Origin: an uncultured Muribaculaceae bacterium
GTDB taxonomy: Bacteria > Bacteroidota > Bacteroidia > Bacteroidales > Muribaculaceae
Assembly (NCBI GenBank): GCA_947525975.1
Contig: CANNVE010000005.1
Span: 1 to 64,000 of the forward strand
DNA length: 64,000 nt
Reading direction: 5' to 3'
In this document: positions 41,576-50,653 of the stretch, in pieces
How positions within the stretch are numbered: position 1 is the first letter of the stretch
Layout: each line of letters starts with the position of its first letter
Program-made: the position numbers and the translations under genes
The notes under the pieces: model-generated
Seen by the model: only the letters and a program-made list of their open reading frames with translations
What the model was told of the DNA's origin: nothing
Databases searched by the model: none

Positions 41576-42847
41576 TCAGTCGAGCGGCTCGGTGTAGAAT
41601 CGTATGATGCGCGCTAATGCTTCGGTGCATGCCGGGCAGAATGCCGGCGAATCATTGGTGCGCATGCGGCAGTTTAGCGCAGGGCGGTATACGCCCCGGG
41701 CTGAATACCCGCCGCCTTCGTATACGCCTGCGGGGTAAGCCGCGGCGCTGTCGGCAGGGGTGGGTATCGGGGTGCCCGCTTTGAGCAGGCCTTCCCATTT
41801 TGAGGCGAAATCCGTGAGAGTGGTGATGTTTGGCTCCCACGGCTCGATGTCGAGTGGGTATGTGTTGTCGAAAGTGTCGCCTGTGTAGAAATATTCGTCA
41901 GCGAGGCCTCCGAAGCTGTGGCCGAACTCATGCACCACCACCGGGTGGAAGGCGGCGTGTTTCGACGCGGTCAGCGTGTAGGCGTTGAATATGCCTCCGC
42001 CGCCGTATTCGGGCGTGTTGGCGAGTATGATCAGATGCTGGGCCGGGATATTGGCCACGGCGTCGTACATCTTGAATAGGGCTGGCGACGTCAGGTAGCG
42101 GTCGCTGTAGAATGTGGAGAAATGGCTGCCGAAGGCCGTGTCGAGCCAGTCCCCGTCATTTGGCACGCTGACCCCCGATTGTTCGGAGGGCGTGTGCACG
42201 GCGATGAAGTCGATGCGGTCGGCGTATCTGTCGAATGGCGAGTGGCTGAGGATTGCCTCCGATGCTGCGCTCGCATCGGAGACGAAAGCCTCCATCTCGT
42301 CGGCTGCATAGCCTTCGGCCAATATTGCCACGCCTATGTGCGGGCCGTCGTATGTGGCCCGGTGCACATAGGTGTGGGTCAAAGGCTTTTGGTCACGCCG
42401 GCGTATCAGTATGTCGGCGGGGTCAACGATGTGCTCGATGCTGGCGGCGGGGAGGTGCCTCTTGTCGAGAAGCCTGGCGGTCACCTTCACCTTCTCGCGC
42501 GGCATAGGCACCAGAAGCGGGCATTCGGCTGACGACGGCACGTCGAGCCCGAGGTCGAGCCATTCGTTGAAGAGTGAAGAGAATGATTGAGCGTAGAGAG
42601 TGTCGCCATCGAGCGAGGTGACGGTGATGTCGCCGTTGCCCGCGTAGAGGGGCTTTTCGAGATTGTGCTTCCGGCCAGCCCAATGTGCGTGACGGCTCAA
42701 GCCTCTGAGCCCGATGCTGACATCACCCGGCGTGCCCGAGAGCACGTAGTCGATGCGCAGAGTCGAGTCAGTGAAGGCCTGGCTGAAATCGGCGGCCCAG
42801 GAAGAGGCCGCCGCTAACAGGGCCGCGTATGCGATGGCGATGCGCAT
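41576..42847 (-). CDS. Peptidase family M64 (IgA-peptidase type) metalloprotease
   Basis: 423 residues with signal peptide (MRIAIAYAALLAAASSWA). An N-terminal M64_N beta domain (about 20-150) precedes the metalloprotease domain. The zinc site is HEFGHSFGGLADE (His306, Glu307, His310, Asp317-Glu318), and a Cys-rich end (LNCRMRTNDSPAFCPACTEA) follows. Family members are secreted or surface enzymes, first described as IgA-degrading; here the substrate is unknown. It lies 5 bp downstream of the lrp-type gene on the same strand, possibly co-transcribed. Confidence 0.92.
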   Translation of the reverse strand: MRIAIAYAALLAAASSWAADFSQAFTDSTLRIDYVLSGTPGDVSIGLRGLSRHAHWAGRKHNLEKPLYAGNGDITVTSLDGDTLYAQSFSSLFNEWLDLGLDVPSSAECPLLVPMPREKVKVTARLLDKRHLPAASIEHIVDPADILIRRRDQKPLTHTYVHRATYDGPHIGVAILAEGYAADEMEAFVSDASAASEAILSHSPFDRYADRIDFIAVHTPSEQSGVSVPNDGDWLDTAFGSHFSTFYSDRYLTSPALFKMYDAVANIPAQHLIILANTPEYGGGGIFNAYTLTASKHAAFHPVVVHEFGHSFGGLADEYFYTGDTFDNTYPLDIEPWEPNITTLTDFASKWEGLLKAGTPIPTPADSAAAYPAGVYEGGGYSARGVYRPALNCRMRTNDSPAFCPACTEALARIIRFYTEPLD

Positions 42848-42852
42848 GGCGC

Positions 42853-43323
42853 TTAGATGCTCTCGTTGCAGATCGGAATCTGGCGCTTGAACACCTCCTT
42901 GAATGAGATTATGGTCTCGGTGCGGGTGGCGTCAAGCTTCTGGAAGTGGGTCTGGATGATCTGCAGCAGGTGGTTGTTGTTGCGGGCCACCACTTTGGTG
43001 AACATGTCATAGTGGCCGGTGGTGAAGTGGCATTCCACTACCTCGGGAATCTTCTCGAGGTGGGCTATCACTTTGTCAAACTTGGTGGGGTCGGTGAGCA
43101 GGATGCCGATGTAAGCGCAGGTGTCGTAGCCGAGGGCTGCGGGGTTGATGAGGCACTCGGTGCCCTTCACCACGCCCTTGCCGGCCAGGCGCTGCAGGCG
43201 CTGGTGGATAGCTGCTCCGGAGACGCCGAGCTCACGCGCGATCTCCAGGTACGGCTTGCGGCCGTCATCGGCCAGTTTCTGCAAAATCTGAATGTCTATT
43301 TTGTCAAGTTGTTGGCGATTCAT
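42853..43323 (-). CDS. Lrp/AsnC-family transcriptional regulator
   Basis: 156 residues, the normal length. HTH in DKIDIQILQKLADDGRKPYL and LGVSGAAIHQRLQRLAGKGV, then a RAM (ACT-like) domain (CAYIGILLTDPTKFDKVIAH, VECHFTTGHYDMFTKVVARN). Binds amino acids and DNA as an octamer. A minus-strand -7 box TACTTTTG lies at 43405-43412. Confidence 0.93.
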   Translation of the reverse strand: MNRQQLDKIDIQILQKLADDGRKPYLEIARELGVSGAAIHQRLQRLAGKGVVKGTECLINPAALGYDTCAYIGILLTDPTKFDKVIAHLEKIPEVVECHFTTGHYDMFTKVVARNNNHLLQIIQTHFQKLDATRTETIISFKEVFKRQIPICNESI

Positions 43324-43412
43324 AAGGCAAGTGATTATTGTGATAGATGATTGTGATAATGGTATGTTTTAAAGTTGGCGCATATCAAATGTGCTATTCA
43401 TTTGCAAAAGTA

Positions 43413-43743
43413 GTGTAAATAATTGAGAAAAACTACTATTTTGGCTTAAAATTTAAATTTAAAAATATAAAAAAACGCAAACAAGTGTTTTCTCCGCCTG
43501 GATCTCTGCGCTCCGGCTTGGCCGCTTGGGCGCAGGGAGCGGCCTCCGGGCCATATCACGCTTGTTAAACCGCGTATTTCTCCGCGTGGCCTAACGCATT
43601 GATAAATTGTGGGGTTTTATGCGTTTAACTATTCTTGGAAACAAATTTTAACAAAAATAAACATAAAAATATTTGTAATTGTTGTGCATAAAGCGTTAAA
43701 TTAGCACCACAATAATAATTTCCACGAAAATCACTATCGATCT
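43413..43743. other. Long leader region with GC-rich hairpins
   Basis: No gene. A GC-rich patch (43493-43560) contains GGCCGCT/AGCGGCC (7 bp, 11-nt loop). Further on, AACGCAT/ATGCGTT (about 43583-43627) pair across 19 nt. A possible promoter TTTG-N20-TAAATTAG sits at about 43674-43705, 40 bp before the next gene. Confidence 0.4.
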
Positions 43744-44304
43744 ATGATATTTAAGTTCAGAATCGTCTCTGATGAGGTCAGCAACTTCAAAAGAGAAATA
43801 GACATCGACGCTACTGCCACATTCCTCGACCTGAAGAATGCCATCTGCGATGCGGTGGGCTATGACAAGAATCAGATGAGCTCTTTCTTCATCTGCAGCG
43901 ATGATTGGGAGAAGAACAAGGAAATCGCCATGGAGGACATGGGCTTCGACACCGACCAGGACGTATGGCTGATGGATGAATGCGTGCTCAGCGACAATCT
44001 CGACGACGAGGGCCAAAAGCTGCTTTTCGACTTCGACTACATGACTGACCGCAATCTCTTCATGGAGCTGCGCGAGGTCATCACCGGGCGCACGCTCAAG
44101 GATCCTGTGTGCACTCTCTCTCTCGGCCAGGCGCCGGCCCAGAGTATCGACATCGATGAGTTCACGAAAGACATCGACAAGAAGACTGCGGTGGCTGCCA
44201 CCGCAGCCGATATCGACGAGCTTGACGAGGAATTCTACGGCTCTGACGACTACGACCCCTCGGAATTCGACGCCGAAGGCTTCGACGAGATGCGCTACGA
44301 CTGA
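43744..44304 (+). CDS. Plasmid pRiA4b Orf3-like protein
   Basis: 186 residues. The N-terminal 110 residues fit the pRiA4b Orf3 fold (FKFRIVSDEVSNFKREIDID, FLDLKNAICDAVGYDKNQMS, SFFICSDDWEKNKEIAM). The last 40 residues are very acidic (DIDELDEEFYGSDDYDPSEF), a tail that might contact basic proteins or mimic nucleic acid. The family is common in plasmids and Bacteroidetes chromosomes; function unknown. It is followed by a terminator. Confidence 0.82.
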   Translation: MIFKFRIVSDEVSNFKREIDIDATATFLDLKNAICDAVGYDKNQMSSFFICSDDWEKNKEIAMEDMGFDTDQDVWLMDECVLSDNLDDEGQKLLFDFDYMTDRNLFMELREVITGRTLKDPVCTLSLGQAPAQSIDIDEFTKDIDKKTAVAATAADIDELDEEFYGSDDYDPSEFDAEGFDEMRYD

Positions 44305-44362
44305 CCACGTCCCTCTTGTGACTCTCGTGCAAATATCATTAATTTAATATAAAAGCATAAGG

Positions 44363-44391
44363 GAGGCCGTCTGACGAGTTTAGACGGCCTC
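44363..44391 (+). terminator. Terminator after the Orf3-like gene
   Basis: Stem GAGGCCGTCT / AGACGGCCTC, 9-nt loop. The same GAGGCCGTCTGAC word occurs at 35545-35557 and a relative at 61065. Confidence 0.7.
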
Positions 44392-44463
44392 TAACTTTGT
44401 TTGTTGGGCAGTATCTTCCCTGCTCGATGTGTAGTGGTGAGTGGTCTGTTGGCTTAAGGGCAT

Positions 44464-44489
44464 TAAAAAAGACCCTGCCGGGCAGAGTC
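44464..44489 (-). terminator. Terminator of the small-ORF transcript
   Basis: Minus strand: stem GACTCTGC / GCAGGGTC (one G-T pair) followed by a run of T. Confidence 0.65.
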
Positions 44490-44582
44490 TGCTAATGGGG
44501 TTAATGTGATTTCTGTGAAAGGGATCGGCAGCCGGGTACTGTGGCTCAGGCTTGCTTCAATCCCGGGAAGTGCGGGTCAAGC

Positions 44583-44711
44583 TTACTTTGACGCCTGGTC
44601 AAATGCTTCGCTTGAGTCTTTGTGCGCTTCGGGCGAGAGAGGCGACCATACGTAGTTTTTGGCGGCCTCGTTGCAGTACCACTGTACCGCTTTCTTAAAG
44701 TGTTGAAACAT
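44583..44711 (-). CDS. Very small protein B (42 residues) of a tandem pair
   Basis: MFQHFKKAVQWYCNEAAKNY then VWSPLSPEAHKDSSEAFDQA. It shares the start pattern MF-H-K-A--WY--E with the 35-residue protein encoded 83 bp upstream, and both ATGs follow an ATGTTTAACT word 20-25 bp earlier. The minus strand has a terminator just downstream (44464-44489). No known family; the amphipathic aromatic-basic N-terminus could bind membrane or nucleic acid. Codon use is reasonable, but expression is unproven. Confidence 0.6.
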   Translation of the reverse strand: MFQHFKKAVQWYCNEAAKNYVWSPLSPEAHKDSSEAFDQASK

Positions 44712-44793
44712 AGTAATTGAACTTTTTTAGTTAAACATTCATTTTCTCGAGGGCTGGCAACGCTCGCTGAGCGGTTGCGCCGATCGGGCTTGC

Positions 44794-44901
44794 TCAAAGT
44801 GCTTGCCTCGATTCAGCATATCGGGCGTCGGAGGCGAGAGCGTCGATGTTGCCCATCTCCTTGACGTACCATGCTGATGCGCGCTTTACACGGTGAAACA
44901 T
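44794..44901 (-). CDS. Very small protein A (35 residues) of a tandem pair
   Basis: MFHRVKRASAWYVKEMGNID then ALASDARYAESRQAL. First of the tandem pair, about 63 nt behind a predicted transcription start (TAACTTTG on the minus strand, 44971-44978). Similar N-terminus to the downstream 42-residue protein, so the unit looks duplicated. Function unknown. Confidence 0.58.
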   Translation of the reverse strand: MFHRVKRASAWYVKEMGNIDALASDARYAESRQAL

Positions 44902-44970
44902 AATCTGAAGTGCTTAAGTTAAACATTTTTGTTCATGTTCCCTCTGGAACTCTTTGCTATTATAACGCTG

Positions 44971-44978
44971 CAAAGTTA
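44971..44978 (-). promoter_or_regulatory. -7 box of the small-ORF transcript
   Basis: CAAAGTTA on the plus strand is TAACTTTG on the minus strand. The -33 match is poor. The stretch 44979-45335 up to the nuclease gene is AT-rich with a TAATTTTG at about 45313 as its probable -7 box and nothing else recognised. Confidence 0.5.
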
Positions 44979-45335
44979 CGAAATGTTTTTGAATTATGTT
45001 ATAAAACATATTTATTTAGCATATGCGAATATTGACGCATTTTATTTGATTAATAGATATGATGCTGAAATTCAGTAATAAAATGTGTGGGTGACCTCAA
45101 TGTGAAAATTATATTAATTACTTCCCAAATAGATTTTGGAGGCAAGCGGCAGGTGCCTCGAAACTATGGCATAAGCATCATAATAGTGAAATATAAACGT
45201 GATTGCCGCATGATAGTTCAAGTCAGAGCGTCAACCTGGCCTCGAGAAGGCATTGATTAATCTTTTGGATTAATGGAGTTTGATTTCTCCAAATCACATA
45301 AATTCATTAATTTTGTATTCTAAATTTCAATATTA

Positions 45336-46547
45336 ATGGAAAAGAAGTCATACATCACCAGTTCACACGATGTGCATCTTGATATCGAATATACCCAATG
45401 GCTGACTGAGCTCATAGGTCGCTATCGTCATGCTCAAGTCAAGGCTGCCGTAAAAGTCAATTCTGAAAAACTGTTGTGGAATTGGCAGACCGGGAGAGAC
45501 CTCGTGCGGCGTAAAGCGGAAGAGAAATGGGGCACAGGCATAGTGGAGCAATTGAGCCTTGATTTGCAGGCTGCTTTCCCAAATGAGACTGGATTTGGTA
45601 CAAGTAACCTCTGGTATATGAAGAAATGGTATCTTTTCTATTCCGGAGAACTTCGGCGACTTGTAGGTGAATTTGGCGATTACTCTTCTGGCAGACCAAT
45701 CCACCATGTTGGTGGAGAATTGCAGTTGTTTGATAGAAAGGAATTTGAAAAACTCCACCACATAGGTGGAGAAATTATTGAGGATTCAGAAAGTGCAAAT
45801 TTCCCGTACATATTCGCTTGTGTTCCATGGAAACATCATGTGGAAATAGTTTCCAAATGTAAGACGGTAGATGAAGCACTGTTCTATCTTAAGCTGACGG
45901 TTCATGAGTCGTTGTCAAAGCAGGGCTTATTGAATTGCCTGAAGGCCAACTTGTATGAGGAGCAAGGGGGAGCATTGACGAATTATAAGGAAAAGCTCCC
46001 ATTGCCACAAGCAAAATTGGCGCAGGATATTACACGTGGTAACTATAATTTCAGCTTTGTACATGTGCCAAAGGAATATACGGAGCGAGATTTGGAAGAT
46101 GCACTATGCAATCAGATGACACGTTTCCTATTGGAGCTTGGCAATGGATTCGCTTTTATTGGCAGGCAGAAGGAGTTGGTGATAAGCGGCGTCAGCCGCC
46201 GAATTGACTTGTTGTTCTATCATATCAGATTGCGGTCATATGTGGTTCTGGAAATTAAGGTGAAGCCATTCGAGCCGAGTTTTGCCGGTCAAATAAACTT
46301 CTACGTTAATGCAGTGGATGAGATACTGAAAACACCGGAAGATAATCCGACCATCGGATTGCTCATATGTAGTGACATGAGGGATACGGATGTTCAGCTT
46401 TCGTTTAAGGGCATCACAACTCCATTGGGTGTGGCGACATACAATAATGTGCAATTAGAAGAAATCAAACGTCAACTCCCAACATACGACCAGCTTGTCG
46501 AAAGGGTAAGGCTATTAGAACAAGAAATCACTGATTCTAAAGGTTGA
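45336..46547 (+). CDS. YhcG/DUF1016-type PDDEXK nuclease-domain protein
   Basis: 403 residues. The N-terminal DUF1016 helical domain (LLWNWQTGRDLVRRKAEEKW, FGTSNLWYMKKWYLFYSG) and C-terminal PDDEXK-like nuclease domain (FAFIGRQKELVISGVSRRID, then VVLEIKVKPFEPSFAGQINF) are both present; Asp in RRID and Glu-Lys in LEIK form the predicted active site. A terminal leucine-zipper-like helix follows. Such proteins often accompany restriction or defence loci; here it stands alone and is AT-rich, suggesting lateral acquisition. Confidence 0.88.
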   Translation: MEKKSYITSSHDVHLDIEYTQWLTELIGRYRHAQVKAAVKVNSEKLLWNWQTGRDLVRRKAEEKWGTGIVEQLSLDLQAAFPNETGFGTSNLWYMKKWYLFYSGELRRLVGEFGDYSSGRPIHHVGGELQLFDRKEFEKLHHIGGEIIEDSESANFPYIFACVPWKHHVEIVSKCKTVDEALFYLKLTVHESLSKQGLLNCLKANLYEEQGGALTNYKEKLPLPQAKLAQDITRGNYNFSFVHVPKEYTERDLEDALCNQMTRFLLELGNGFAFIGRQKELVISGVSRRIDLLFYHIRLRSYVVLEIKVKPFEPSFAGQINFYVNAVDEILKTPEDNPTIGLLICSDMRDTDVQLSFKGITTPLGVATYNNVQLEEIKRQLPTYDQLVERVRLLEQEITDSKG

Positions 46548-46760
46548 AACAAACTTATTGCCCCTGCATTTTGAATGCGAAAAGTCCTGATGAAATTTTC
46601 GTGCCTGACAACGAGAGAAAGCACCGCCTAACGTGGGCTTTATCGCAAGATTTAACCATCTTTGGGGCTTTGCATTGAAAAAAAAATTGTAACTTTGCAA
46701 ATTCACTCGCGTGCGTAGGCGATGGCCTACCAGAAAACCTAACGAGCAGGATCAAAGGCA

Positions 46761-49154
46761 ATGGCAAACAAAACCGACAATAACGCAAATCCGCGGCAGG
46801 AGCGCGCTGCCTCAATAAAGCCGCTGTATAAAAAAGTGATCAAATGGATGTGGATATCATTCGCGGCCATTGTGGCCCTTGTGATAGCCTTCCTCATACT
46901 GATATATAATGGAGTGATAGGCTATATGCCCGAACTCGACCAGCTGAAGAATCCCCAGGACAAATTCGCTACGGCAATATACACGTCAGACGGCGAGGAG
47001 ATGGGCCGATACTTCCGCAATACAGGCAACCGCGTATACGCAGACTACGCCGACATATCGCAGCATGTGATCGACGCACTCATCGCCACCGAGGACGAGC
47101 GTTTCATGAAGCATTCGGGCATCGACGCCAAGGCGCTCAGCCGCGTGCTGATAAAGACGCTGATGATGCAGAACAAAAACGCCGGCGGCGGCTCCACCAT
47201 CACCCAGCAGCTCGCCAAGCAGCTCTATTCCCCCCAAAGCTCGGGCCTGCTGTCGCGCGCTATGCAGAAGCCTATCGAATGGATGATAGCCGTGAAGCTC
47301 GAAAGGCAATATTCAAAGGAAGAGATATTGAAGATGTATCTCAACCAATTTGACTTCCTGTACAATGCCGTAGGCATCAAGTCGGCGGCCACGGTGTATT
47401 TCGGCAAGGACGCCAAAGACCTGAATGTGGAGGAGGCGGCCATGCTTGTGGGCATGGTGAAGAATCCGGCCTACTACAATCCGCGCCGCCACCCCGAGCG
47501 CACCCGCATGCGCCGCAATGTGGTGCTTGAGCAGATGTGCCGCGGCAAGCTCATCAGCCGGGAGCAGCTCGACTCGCTCTCCAGGCTGCCCATCACCCTC
47601 GACTACCATGCCGCCGACCACAAGGAGGGCATAGCGCCGTATTTCCGCGAGGAGCTGCGCCGCTTCCTGCTCGCCAAGAAGCCTGTGCGCAAGAACTACA
47701 TGTCGTGGGAAGGGCAGAAATTCAAGGATGACTCTATCCTTTGGGAGACCAACGCCCTGTACGGCTGGGTCGAGAAAAATCCCAAGCCCGACGGCTCAAA
47801 GTGGGACATATACAATGACGGGCTGAAGATATACACCACCATCGACTCTCGCATGCAGGCCCACGCCGAAGAAGCGGTGCAGGATCACATGCGCGACCTC
47901 CAGGGCAGATTCTTCCAGGAAAAGAAAAAGATGTCAAACGCGCCCTACAGTTCGCTGCTGAGCGCCGCCGATCGCGAAAGGCACATCAAGACGGCCATCC
48001 GCCAAAGCGAGCGATACCGCGTGGCGTCAAAGATCGCCCATAAGACCGAAGAGGAGATCGAAGAGGAATTCAACCGCCCCGTGGAGATGTCGGTATTCAG
48101 CTATGACGGCCCTATCGACACGGTGATGACCCCGCGTGACTCCATCCTCTACATCAAGCACTTCCTGCGCACGGGATTCATGTCGATGGATCCGCGCAAC
48201 GGATATGTAAAAGCTTACGTGGGCGGCCCCAATTTCAAATTCTTCCAATATGACATGGTGTCGACCGGGCGCCGACAGGTAGGCTCCACCATCAAGCCAT
48301 TCCTCTACACGCTGGCCATGGAAGAGGGCATGACGCCCTGCACTCAATTCCTCAACGCACAGCCCACGCTCATCGACGGCAACGGACGCCCCTGGTCGCC
48401 GCGAAATGCCGGCACATCGCGTCTGGGCGAGATGGTCGATCTGCGCTGGGCGCTCACCAACTCAAACAACTGGATCTCGGCCCGCGTGATGGACGTGGTG
48501 CGCCCCAACAACCTTGTCAGGCTCATGCACAACATGGGCATCACCAACGACCTCCCGGCAGTGGTGTCGCTCTGTCTTGGCCCGAGCGAGATCTCGGTCA
48601 AGGAGATGGTCACTGCGTATTCGGCCTACGCCAACTACGGCATGAAGACCGATCCCGTGTTCGTGACATCGATCACCGACCGCAACGGCACTGTCATCTC
48701 CAACTTCGCCCCGCAGCAGACCGAGGTGATCTCCCAGAAGGCTTACTACCGCATCCTCTCGATATTGCTCAACGTGGTCGACGGAGGCACAGGCAACCGA
48801 CTGCGCCGTCCGCCATACAGCATCACAGCCCAGACCGGAGGCAAGACCGGCACCACCAACGACAATAGCGACGGATGGTTCATGGCATTCACCCCCGAGC
48901 TCGTTTCGGGCGTGTGGGTAGGAGGCGACGAACGCGACATACACTTCAACACCATGGCCAACGGCCAGGGCGCATCTATGGCCCTGCCGATCTATGGCCG
49001 ATACATACGCTCGGTATACGATGATCCCAAGCTCAGCTACAAGCAGGATGCAAGATTCCAGTTCCCCTCAGGCATCGACCTTTGCGAGGGGGCTTATGAC
49101 GCAGGCCTTGTGTCAGACAAGCTTGAGGAGAGCGTGGAGGGCGTATTTGATTAA
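46761..49154 (+). CDS. Penicillin-binding protein 1A (bifunctional)
   Basis: 797 residues. A cytoplasmic tail and one membrane helix (about 30-53, WISFAAIVALVIAFLILIYN) precede the GT51 transglycosylase (ATEDERFMKHSGID with catalytic Glu; GGGSTITQQLAKQLY) and the transpeptidase (GSTIKPF with Ser nucleophile, TNSNNW, GGKTGTTNDNSDGWF). It polymerises and cross-links peptidoglycan at the inner membrane. A -7 box TAACTTTG lies at 46690-46697. The next gene is 12 bp downstream, so a three-gene unit with the LysM and PorT-like genes is likely. Confidence 0.95.
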   Translation: MANKTDNNANPRQERAASIKPLYKKVIKWMWISFAAIVALVIAFLILIYNGVIGYMPELDQLKNPQDKFATAIYTSDGEEMGRYFRNTGNRVYADYADISQHVIDALIATEDERFMKHSGIDAKALSRVLIKTLMMQNKNAGGGSTITQQLAKQLYSPQSSGLLSRAMQKPIEWMIAVKLERQYSKEEILKMYLNQFDFLYNAVGIKSAATVYFGKDAKDLNVEEAAMLVGMVKNPAYYNPRRHPERTRMRRNVVLEQMCRGKLISREQLDSLSRLPITLDYHAADHKEGIAPYFREELRRFLLAKKPVRKNYMSWEGQKFKDDSILWETNALYGWVEKNPKPDGSKWDIYNDGLKIYTTIDSRMQAHAEEAVQDHMRDLQGRFFQEKKKMSNAPYSSLLSAADRERHIKTAIRQSERYRVASKIAHKTEEEIEEEFNRPVEMSVFSYDGPIDTVMTPRDSILYIKHFLRTGFMSMDPRNGYVKAYVGGPNFKFFQYDMVSTGRRQVGSTIKPFLYTLAMEEGMTPCTQFLNAQPTLIDGNGRPWSPRNAGTSRLGEMVDLRWALTNSNNWISARVMDVVRPNNLVRLMHNMGITNDLPAVVSLCLGPSEISVKEMVTAYSAYANYGMKTDPVFVTSITDRNGTVISNFAPQQTEVISQKAYYRILSILLNVVDGGTGNRLRRPPYSITAQTGGKTGTTNDNSDGWFMAFTPELVSGVWVGGDERDIHFNTMANGQGASMALPIYGRYIRSVYDDPKLSYKQDARFQFPSGIDLCEGAYDAGLVSDKLEESVEGVFD

Positions 49155-49166
49155 AATGCTTTTGAA

Positions 49167-50639
49167 ATGAGAGAACAAAATCTAATGAGGGGCATCTGCT
49201 CGCTTGCCGCGGCTTTCATGCTTGCCGTGGCGCCGGCCTATGCCGATTTTCAGCATAAGGTGGCCCGCGGCGAGAGCATATCAGGCATCGCCTACAAATA
49301 CCACATTTCTGTAGAGGATCTGATCAAGCACAATCCTCACGCCAATTCCGGCGTGCGCCAAGGCATGATGCTCACCATTCCCGACGGATCTCCGGCGCAG
49401 CAGCCCGAGACTGTGGCCGGAAGCGGAAGCGGATTGCCCGGCATCCAGGCAGGGCAGGCCGACGGCCCCACGGCTGTAATCGGCTCGATAGATGACGCAC
49501 AGGTGGAATGGATTGATCCGTCAGACACTCTTGCGGCGCAGCCCGACACCTTGCGCAAGCCCAATCTGATGGTGCTTCTGCCATTCAAGGCCGAGCCCGG
49601 CAAGAAGGCCAAGCAATATGCCGAATTTTATCGCGGCATGCTCCTGGCCGCCAATGAACTGACGGCCGACCGAGGCGAAGAAGTCGAAGTGATTGTCAGG
49701 GATCTTGCCTCCGACCGGGAGGGCTTGGAGGCACAGTTGCTTCTGGCCGAAGAGAAAAACGTGGCGGTGGTCATCGCCCCCGAAGACCAGGCCTCGATGC
49801 GCGAAATAATAGACTATGCGTCGCCCAAGGGCATATATGTGCTCAATATGTTCAATATAAAGGATGAGTCGCATCTCACCAACCCCTACGTGCTGCAGGG
49901 ATACATCGATGCCCGCATGATGTACGACAAGGCCGTGAGCGGCATCCTTGAATATTACCCCGGCTACACCCCCGTGATACTCGACCCGGCCAACGGACGC
50001 GCAGAGAAGGATCCGTTTGTGCAGATGCTTCGCAAAAAATACGCTTCGATGGGGCTTGATGTGATAGACGTGCCGTTTGCCGACACATTGCGCAAAGCCG
50101 ATCTTGAAGCAGCCGGCGTGAGAACCGACGGCTCAGGGCGATACGTGTTCATTGCCCGATCGGGCGCAGTATCGGTCTTCAACCGCTTCGCGCCCATGGT
50201 GTCAGAGCTCAGGCTCACAGACGAAGGCAAGGAAGCCTACAAGGTATTCGGCTATCCTGACTGGACCGCCTTCCGGGGCGAGCACCTGACGCGCCTCTAC
50301 GACATCCAGGCCATGGTCTATTCCAGATTCTTCTTCGACGAGAAGAGCCGCGAGGCCCGCGAGCTGCGCGACGGATACGAGCGCTGGTACGGCGAGTCGA
50401 TGCTTGAGGCTGTGCCCAACCAGGCCGCACTCGGATACGACACCGCCCACACCTTTATAAAATGGCTGCAGCAGACCGACGGCAACATCGGCAGCGTGCT
50501 CGGCTCGGCTGAAGTGAGCCTGGGCATACAGTCGGCCTTCTCTTTCGTGCCGGCGGGCATAGGGGCCGGATACATCAATAGCACCCTGTATCTGGTCAGA
50601 TACATGCCTGACCGCACCACTCAATCATACGTTCTCTAA
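49167..50639 (+). CDS. LysM plus periplasmic-binding-fold protein
   Basis: 490 residues. Signal peptide (to PAYA), LysM motif (about 29-72, HKVARGESISGIAYKYHISV, EDLIKHNP), a Pro/Gly linker, then a type I periplasmic binding fold (about 125-450, NLMVLLPFKAEPGKKAKQY, VAVVIAPEDQASMREIIDYA). It probably binds peptidoglycan through LysM and a small ligand or partner through the second domain. It follows the PBP1A gene, which fits a cell-wall role. Confidence 0.87.
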   Translation: MREQNLMRGICSLAAAFMLAVAPAYADFQHKVARGESISGIAYKYHISVEDLIKHNPHANSGVRQGMMLTIPDGSPAQQPETVAGSGSGLPGIQAGQADGPTAVIGSIDDAQVEWIDPSDTLAAQPDTLRKPNLMVLLPFKAEPGKKAKQYAEFYRGMLLAANELTADRGEEVEVIVRDLASDREGLEAQLLLAEEKNVAVVIAPEDQASMREIIDYASPKGIYVLNMFNIKDESHLTNPYVLQGYIDARMMYDKAVSGILEYYPGYTPVILDPANGRAEKDPFVQMLRKKYASMGLDVIDVPFADTLRKADLEAAGVRTDGSGRYVFIARSGAVSVFNRFAPMVSELRLTDEGKEAYKVFGYPDWTAFRGEHLTRLYDIQAMVYSRFFFDEKSREARELRDGYERWYGESMLEAVPNQAALGYDTAHTFIKWLQQTDGNIGSVLGSAEVSLGIQSAFSFVPAGIGAGYINSTLYLVRYMPDRTTQSYVL

Positions 50640-50653
50640 ACCCATTCCCACGC

